Assembly (NCBI RefSeq): GCF_006716355.1
Contig: NZ_VFOW01000001.1
Location: forward strand, 3,534,001 to 3,598,000
Reading direction: 5' to 3'
DNA length: 64,000 bases
Origin: Stackebrandtia endophytica
GTDB taxonomy: Bacteria; Actinomycetota; Actinomycetes; Mycobacteriales; Micromonosporaceae
Shown here in pieces: positions 59,928 to 64,000 of the stretch. Under the pieces are notes generated by a model, which saw nothing but the letters and a program-made list of their open reading frames with translations, ran no database searches and was not told where the DNA came from. The translations under genes were made by a program, and so were the position numbers. The stretch's first letter is position 1, and the number at the start of each line of letters is the position of its first letter.

Positions 59928-60395
59928 CTACCCGCGCGACAGCAGTCGCCGGGTGCGTTCCGGGATGCTCGCGGGGAGGTCGCCGATCAGGTCGGCGACC
60001 GTCATGGAGCGCAGGCTGTCTCGCCACGCCTGGTGCGCGCGGTCCATCGTGGTCGCGATCGTGCAGCGCTCCCGACACTGCGAGGCGGGCAGGGCGCCGC
60101 GACCCTGCTGCCGGATCTCCCGGCACAGATAGGGATTGCCGGCTCCGTCGATCGCCTCCACGATGTCCAGCACGGTGATCTCGGAGGTCGGCCGTGCCAG
60201 CCGGAAGCCGCCACGCGGGCCGGTGGTCCCCGACAGGACACCGGCCCGTACCAGCAGCGCCAACTGTTTCGACAGATAGGCGGTGGGCAGGTCGAAGTGT
60301 TCGGCCAGCTGTGCCGTGCTCACGGTCTCACCGGGCACCTGGGCCAGTGCGGTGGTGCAGTGCAGCGCCCACTCCAGGCTCTCCGGCAGTTTCAT
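59928..60395 (-). CDS. Rrf2-family Fe-S regulator, RsrR-like
   Basis: The 155-residue regulator has the Rrf2 winged helix (MKLPESLEWALHCTTALAQVPGETVSTAQLAEHFDLPTAYLSKQLALLVRAGVLSGTTGPRGGFRLARP) and cysteines at 91, 107 and 111 (YLCREI, QCRERC). Glu8 and His33 are present at the positions remembered as [2Fe-2S] ligands in Streptomyces RsrR, with two Cys from the other subunit. It is probably a redox sensor. It is divergent from an NmrA-like gene, the same arrangement as rsrR. AAGGTGG supports the ATG. Confidence 0.88.
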   Translation of the reverse strand: MKLPESLEWALHCTTALAQVPGETVSTAQLAEHFDLPTAYLSKQLALLVRAGVLSGTTGPRGGFRLARPTSEITVLDIVEAIDGAGNPYLCREIRQQGRGALPASQCRERCTIATTMDRAHQAWRDSLRSMTVADLIGDLPASIPERTRRLLSRG

Positions 60396-60474
60396 ATCGC
60401 CACCTTATTCAACTGGCTCGATACCGCGTGTCGTGCGTTGCGGATCCCGCCACTCGACGGACCGCCGATCAAGG

Positions 60475-60494
60475 TTAATCTGGACCCAGATTAT
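60475..60494. promoter_or_regulatory. Palindromic operator, likely Rrf2 site
   Basis: TTAATCTGGACCCAGATTAT centres on a perfect TAATCTGG-AC-CCAGATTA palindrome (60476-60493). It lies 21 bases before the NmrA-like gene start and 80 before the Rrf2 start, at the expected place for control of both. Confidence 0.7.
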
Positions 60495-60514
60495 CCATAA
60501 TAAGGAGGAGAGTC

Positions 60515-61270
60515 ATGCGTATCGCCGTTGCCGGAGCCACCGGTCGAATCGGAAGACTCACGCACACCCTGCTGCGCAATGCCGGTCACGACGTCGTGCT
60601 CATCAGCCGGAGCGCCGGCGTCGACGTGACCACCGGCGCCGGGTTGGACGCCGCCCTCGACGGTGTCACCGCCGTCGTCGACACCACCAACAGCCCCGCC
60701 GGCACCACGGCCGAAACCGAGTCGTTCTTCACCTCCGCCAGCCGGAACCTGTTGGAGGCCGGACGCCGCGGCGGCGTGAACCACCACGTCGTGCTGTCCA
60801 TCGCCGGGGTGTCGAAGGTGCGGGGCAACGCCCACTACGCGGGGAAGCGGGCCCAGGAGGCCGTCGTCGAGGAGTCCGGAGTGCCGCACACGATCGTCCC
60901 GGCGACCCAGTTCCACGACTTCGCGGCGATGGTCGCATCATGGACCGAAGTGGACGGTGCCGCCCGGATCGCGCCGCTGCTGGTGCAGCCGATCGCACCC
61001 GAGGACGTCGCCGCGGTTCTGGCCCGGGTGGCGGTCGCCGACCCGCAGGGTCGCCACGTCGACATCGCCGGACCCGGGCCGCAGGACCTGGTGGACATGG
61101 CACGCCGCACATACGCGGCACGAGGACGGACGATCGAACTGATTCCCACCTGGGACAACGGAATTTTCGACGTGTCGATGGCCGGGAACGTGCTGCTGCC
61201 CGCCGAGGACGCGCAGATCGCCCCGACCTCCTTCGACGACTGGCTCGACTCCGAACGATCGAGGGACTAA
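60515..61270 (+). CDS. NAD(P)-binding NmrA-like atypical SDR
   Basis: The 251-residue protein has the Rossmann motif MRIAVAGATGRIGRLTHTLLRNAGHDVVLISRSAG, VVLSIAGVSKVRGNAHYAGKRAQEAVVEESGVPHTIVPATQFHDF, and the extended substrate part of NmrA/NAD-dependent epimerase-like proteins. The YxxxK-type YAGKRAQE is present, so reductase activity is possible; NmrA relatives often sense NAD(P) redox state. AAGGAGG precedes the ATG. The divergent Rrf2 regulator probably controls it. Confidence 0.88.
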   Translation: MRIAVAGATGRIGRLTHTLLRNAGHDVVLISRSAGVDVTTGAGLDAALDGVTAVVDTTNSPAGTTAETESFFTSASRNLLEAGRRGGVNHHVVLSIAGVSKVRGNAHYAGKRAQEAVVEESGVPHTIVPATQFHDFAAMVASWTEVDGAARIAPLLVQPIAPEDVAAVLARVAVADPQGRHVDIAGPGPQDLVDMARRTYAARGRTIELIPTWDNGIFDVSMAGNVLLPAEDAQIAPTSFDDWLDSERSRD

Positions 61271-61479
61271 CGGTCGTCGCCGACAGCGGCGCGATGCCGG
61301 ACTCCCACGGCGCCGACGGGTCGTCGACCACCACCACTCGCTAGCTCCCACCCGACCGGAACAGTGGCCCACGGCGAGCAGGATCGCCGCGTCGGGGCAT
61401 GACGAACGTTGGCGCACTCCCACATGGCTCGATGCCAAGCGTGGAGTGCGCCAATCGATCAGGGTCCGGGGTGGGTGTT

Positions 61480-62253
61480 CTAACGCTTCGGCGGGGTGAA
61501 ATCGATCCAGCAACGTTCCTGACCGCGGTAGAGCAGCGCGTTCCGCTTGGACTTGTGGACCGGCGGAGCCAGGTACATCCACCAGGATCCCGCGATGTTG
61601 CGTGGCGTCCGGGTGGTCGGCGTCGAGCCCTGCTGGGCGTAAAGAACCACGCCGATCTGCGTGTTCCGGCCCGGTGGGTGAGGCTGCGGCGGCAGATGAC
61701 GCATCAGTACCGTCGACTTCTGGCCCCGCGAGACCTCGACAGCCACCGGCGCCGCCAGGGTCATGACCCCGGCCTGGAGCACCCGCTGTCGTTGGCGTCG
61801 ACTGGTGATAATGATGACGAAGCCGATACCCGCGGTAAACGCGGCGACTCCCAGGCTGATGGCGGTCAGTCCGATCAGGTCGGCGGTGGGGGAGTTACGT
61901 GACACCTCGCCGCTGGGCCCGACCCACACCTGGACCGACGAGCCGGTCGTCGGTGGGTTTCCGCATTGGGTGTAGGTGTCGCTGCCGCTTCCGAAACTGG
62001 ACTCCCACCGCACCTCGATGACATACCGGGTACGGCGTGGTTTCCGGCAACTGCCGTTGGTGTTGACGGACTCGACGACGGCGTCGACCTGTTCGTCCTT
62101 GCCCAGCAGATGGTCGAGATTGCCCGCGCCGGGCAGGTAGATCGCCGCGGGAACGAACGTCAGGACCAACGTCACGATGATCACGATCAACCGGTTTCGG
62201 GGGTAACGCGCTTCGGCCGCCTGTAGGGCCGCGAGTTCATCGGGGAGCAGCAT
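61480..62253 (-). CDS. Two-helix membrane protein of unknown function
   Basis: The 257-residue protein has membrane segments near residues 22-42 (LIVIIVTLVLTFVPAAIYLPG) and 127-150 (LIGLTAISLGVAAFTAGIGFVIIIT). The extracytoplasmic loop between them contains two Cys (NGSCRKPRR and YTQCGNPP), possibly a disulfide, in a DUF3592-like arrangement. The cytoplasmic end is Pro/Thr-rich and finishes with CWIDFTPPKR. Family not certain. It stands alone, with gaps of more than 200 bases on both sides. Confidence 0.68.
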   Translation of the reverse strand: MLLPDELAALQAAEARYPRNRLIVIIVTLVLTFVPAAIYLPGAGNLDHLLGKDEQVDAVVESVNTNGSCRKPRRTRYVIEVRWESSFGSGSDTYTQCGNPPTTGSSVQVWVGPSGEVSRNSPTADLIGLTAISLGVAAFTAGIGFVIIITSRRQRQRVLQAGVMTLAAPVAVEVSRGQKSTVLMRHLPPQPHPPGRNTQIGVVLYAQQGSTPTTRTPRNIAGSWWMYLAPPVHKSKRNALLYRGQERCWIDFTPPKR

Positions 62254-62582
62254 CGTCAGGTCTCGTTGATTTCCATGAGGGGCGTGGGCGGCACGCCGAG
62301 GGGGTTGGGTACCACGAGCCGCAGTGTACGAGGGTCATGCCATGCCGGTGAGCTGGGTAGCCGTCGGTTTCGCGTCGATCGGTGCAGGTGAGGCGTGGCG
62401 AACGACCCGGGTGCGTCGAGCTCCGCCGTCCATCCGCGCCGCCTCGGGCGACACGGTGCAGGGTGCCGCTCGTCGAGACCCGTCGTTGGTTGGAGGATCC
62501 TTAGGCCCACAGGGGAAGCAACACGGGTGCTGTCGCGTTCAGTCCGGTAAGGACTCACCTGATCGTCCCGAAAAGACACCAC
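62254..62582. other. 330-bp gap, no supported gene
   Basis: The region upstream of the SRPBCC gene has open frames on both strands but none with typical codon bias or an RBS. It may contain promoters for the flanking divergent genes. Nothing specific is identified. Confidence 0.35.
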
Positions 62583-63152
62583 ATGAGACGGTCATCATCA
62601 ATGAGGGAGCACACCTGCGTCGTCGAAGGCATCGCGTTGACCGGTACGCGTCAGGGCCACCCCGCTCTGGACGTGCGTCACGACACCTTTGCCGTCGTCT
62701 ACCGCCTCGACGCGTCGCCCGAGGCGGTGTTCGACGCGTTCGCGAACGAGCAGACCCGGCGGCGGTGGTTCCGGCTTCCCGGTTCCGGTGCGACCTACCG
62801 CCACGAATTTCGTATCGGCGGCGGTGAGGAAGCGACCAGTACCTTCACCGCTCTCGATTCTCCGCCCGAACGGCTCCAGTACCGATCCCGATACCTCGAC
62901 ATCGTCCCAAATCGGCGAATCGTCTTCTCCTACGAGTCGATCGTGGACGACGTGCCGCGGTGGACGGCGCTCGTGACCGTCCTCATCGCCGATGACGAGA
63001 GCGGTGGCACCACACTCGTCTGGACCGAGCAGGTCGCGTTCCTGACCAGGACGGGTAACGGCAGCGCGGACCTTCCCCACCTGCGGGGCGCGACCAGGTT
63101 GCGTTTCAAAGGTCTGGCCGCCGCAGTGGAGCCGTACCTCAAGCGGCTCTGA
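62583..63152 (+). CDS. SRPBCC/AHSA1-family protein
   Basis: The 189-residue protein is a START-like fold of the AHSA1 group: FAVVYRLDASPEAVFDAFANEQTRRRWFRLPGSGATYRHEFRIGGGEEATSTF, then RLQYRSRYLDIVPNRRIVFSYES and a C-terminal helix. Such proteins bind hydrophobic ligands or act as cochaperone-like factors; many are adjacent to ArsR regulators, though none is here. The start at 62583 is weak; ATG 62601 (MREHT) is an alternative. Confidence 0.8.
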   Translation: MRRSSSMREHTCVVEGIALTGTRQGHPALDVRHDTFAVVYRLDASPEAVFDAFANEQTRRRWFRLPGSGATYRHEFRIGGGEEATSTFTALDSPPERLQYRSRYLDIVPNRRIVFSYESIVDDVPRWTALVTVLIADDESGGTTLVWTEQVAFLTRTGNGSADLPHLRGATRLRFKGLAAAVEPYLKRL

Positions 63153-63250
63153 CCGTCCCTCGTGGTGTGGTTAGCCGAGCCGGTGCCGTCGTCGGAAGCC
63201 TTCCCCGCCGTTGTCCGGCACGGCCCCACCCCTCGGGTATCGTGGCGGCC

Positions 63251-63301
63251 ATGTCTGGCGCATCTGCTGCGGCCGCCGCCGTTACGGACCAGCTCCGCTA
63301 G
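63251..63301 (+). CDS. Putative leader peptide uORF upstream of MFS gene
   Basis: ATG to TAG encodes 16 residues, MSGASAAAAAVTDQLR. Its stop codon lies in the loop of a hairpin (63292-63310), and it sits 110 bases before the MFS start. The layout resembles ribosome-dependent attenuation of drug exporters. There is only a weak RBS. Confidence 0.45.
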   Translation: MSGASAAAAAVTDQLR

Positions 63302-63310
63302 CGGCGGAGC
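63292..63310 (+). terminator. Hairpin at end of uORF, possible attenuator
   Basis: GCTCCGC (63292-63298) and GCGGAGC (63304-63310) pair perfectly around a five-base loop containing the uORF stop, and the run GGTTCTTCTACTGACTTCTT follows. A further GC-rich stem could form around 63345-63385. Confidence 0.5.
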
Positions 63311-63410
63311 GGTTCTTCTACTGACTTCTTCCGTCGCTTCGTGGTTCAACCCGGAAGCGGCGTCTCGTGCTGCCCGGGGTTCATTCATCTCTTGAACAAC
63401 GGAGCTTCTC

Positions 63411-64000
63411 TTGTCCTTTCGTGTCCTACAGCGCCGCAACACCTCGTCGATACGCGCCTGGTTCACACTCACCTGCTTGGCGATGTTGCAGTTCCTCATC
63501 GCCGTCGACGTGACGGTGGTCAACGTCGCGTTGCCCTCCATCGGTGCCGAGTTCTCGGTGCCCGAACGGCAGCTGACCTGGGTTGTGGTCGGCTACACCA
63601 TCACCGGCGGCGGACTGCTCATGCTGGGCGGACGCCTCGGCGACATGTTCGGCCGACGCATGGTCCTTCTCGCTGGGACCACCGTGTTCGGTGCCGCCTC
63701 GATACTGGCGGGAACGGCGTGGTCGTTCCCGGTTCTCGTCACGGCCAGACTGCTTCAGGGAATGGGTGAGGCCCTGGCGTTGCCCGCCGCGATGGCGGTG
63801 ATCGTCATGATGTTTCCCGAAGGCGTCGAACGCTCCCGAGCATTGGGCGTGTGGGCCGCCGTCGCCAGTAGTGGGCTCGTCCTGGGGTTCGTGCTCTCCG
63901 GGATGATCACCCAGTTCTGGGGCTGGCGCTGGATCTTCCTGGTGGCGGTTCCGTTCATCGTGCTCGTCCTCGTCGGGACCGTCTTCCTGGTTCCATCCGA
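63411..64000 (+). CDS. MFS exporter, DHA2 family, 3' truncated by window edge
   Basis: About 197 N-terminal codons are visible. The protein starts LSFRVLQRRNTSSIRAWFTLTCLAMLQFLIAVDVTVVNVALPSIGAEF, with motif A GRLGDMFGRRMVLLAG and GMGEALALPAAMAVIVMMFP, as in EmrB/QacA-type drug exporters. GGAG six bases upstream supports the TTG at 63411. A micro-ORF and hairpin in the 258-bp leader suggest attenuation. The rest lies outside the window. Confidence 0.88.
   Translation, partial: MSFRVLQRRNTSSIRAWFTLTCLAMLQFLIAVDVTVVNVALPSIGAEFSVPERQLTWVVVGYTITGGGLLMLGGRLGDMFGRRMVLLAGTTVFGAASILAGTAWSFPVLVTARLLQGMGEALALPAAMAVIVMMFPEGVERSRALGVWAAVASSGLVLGFVLSGMITQFWGWRWIFLVAVPFIVLVLVGTVFLVPS

Noticed and set aside
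62256-62582. 108-codon minus-strand frame between membrane protein and SRPBCC gene
   Set aside because: GTG start without RBS, Arg/Pro-rich, no coding bias.
1-64000. tRNA, rRNA and known riboswitches
   Set aside because: No cloverleaf-like sequence or recognisable riboswitch core was seen by eye; a covariance search could still find one.

Overview
The window is high-GC (about 65-70%) actinobacterial chromosome. Codons end strongly in G/C, GTG and TTG starts are frequent, many genes look leaderless, and marker families of the phylum are present (F420-type LLM oxidoreductase, RamB regulator, XRE-DUF5753/DUF397 pair, DUF2332, mycothiol-type DinB protein, ECF42 sigma/DGPF pair, RsrR-like Rrf2). 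A Glycomycetales/Micromonosporales-type organism such as Stackebrandtia would fit, but no rRNA or housekeeping phylogenetic marker is present to prove it. No tRNA, rRNA or intact transposon was seen.

Layout. 0-6.4 kb: a partial unknown protein, two small genes, a secreted M15 peptidoglycan peptidase, a CPA2 cation/proton antiporter and a DUF3105-DUF305 membrane/extracytoplasmic pair. 6.4-13.2 kb: an EamA exporter, a DrrAB-type ABC exporter and a cluster of helical ESX-neighbourhood-like proteins. 13.2-19.2 kb: DUF981 membrane protein, a small membrane protein translationally coupled to a NarL-type two-component system, a lipoprotein, and an ECF sigma/anti-sigma pair divergent from a Rieske lipoprotein. 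19.3-24.2 kb: an eight-cysteine small peptide with its own RBS and terminator, an LLM oxidoreductase, dGTPase followed by DnaA-box-like repeats, a PCD-glyoxalase fusion and an FAD/NAD oxidoreductase. 24.2-37 kb: TetR/MMPL pair, CNNM/CorC protein, DUF2332, a second pair of helical ESX-like proteins, a propeller lipoprotein, AraC regulator plus a secreted intradiol dioxygenase carrying a chitin/cellulose-binding module, VIT transporter, GNAT and Nei-type DNA glycosylase.

37.0-42.3 kb is the accessory segment: an orphan type I-E-style CRISPR array (10 repeats, 9 spacers, two spacers identical) beside a three-gene unknown operon, a divergent XRE-DUF5753/DUF397 regulator pair and another three-gene operon of small helical proteins. 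No cas genes lie in the window.

42.3-51.2 kb: a TetR/MFS drug-efflux pair with a textbook operator-promoter, an SDR lacking its catalytic residues, a DinB protein, and a complete glyoxylate-shunt locus (ramB divergent from aceA-aceB, followed by a convergent gntR whose 3' end runs antisense through aceB). 51.2-64 kb: a lipoprotein, a 1006-residue LAL-type LuxR regulator, ECF42 sigma with its DGPF partner and likely cognate promoter, flavodoxin-like protein, alpha/beta hydrolase, TetR/DHFR-like pair, RsrR-like Rrf2 with a divergent NmrA-like protein, and a 3'-truncated MFS exporter preceded by a micro-ORF and hairpin that look like an attenuator. Overall the region is dominated by divergent regulator-target pairs, and many of them have visible palindromic operators.
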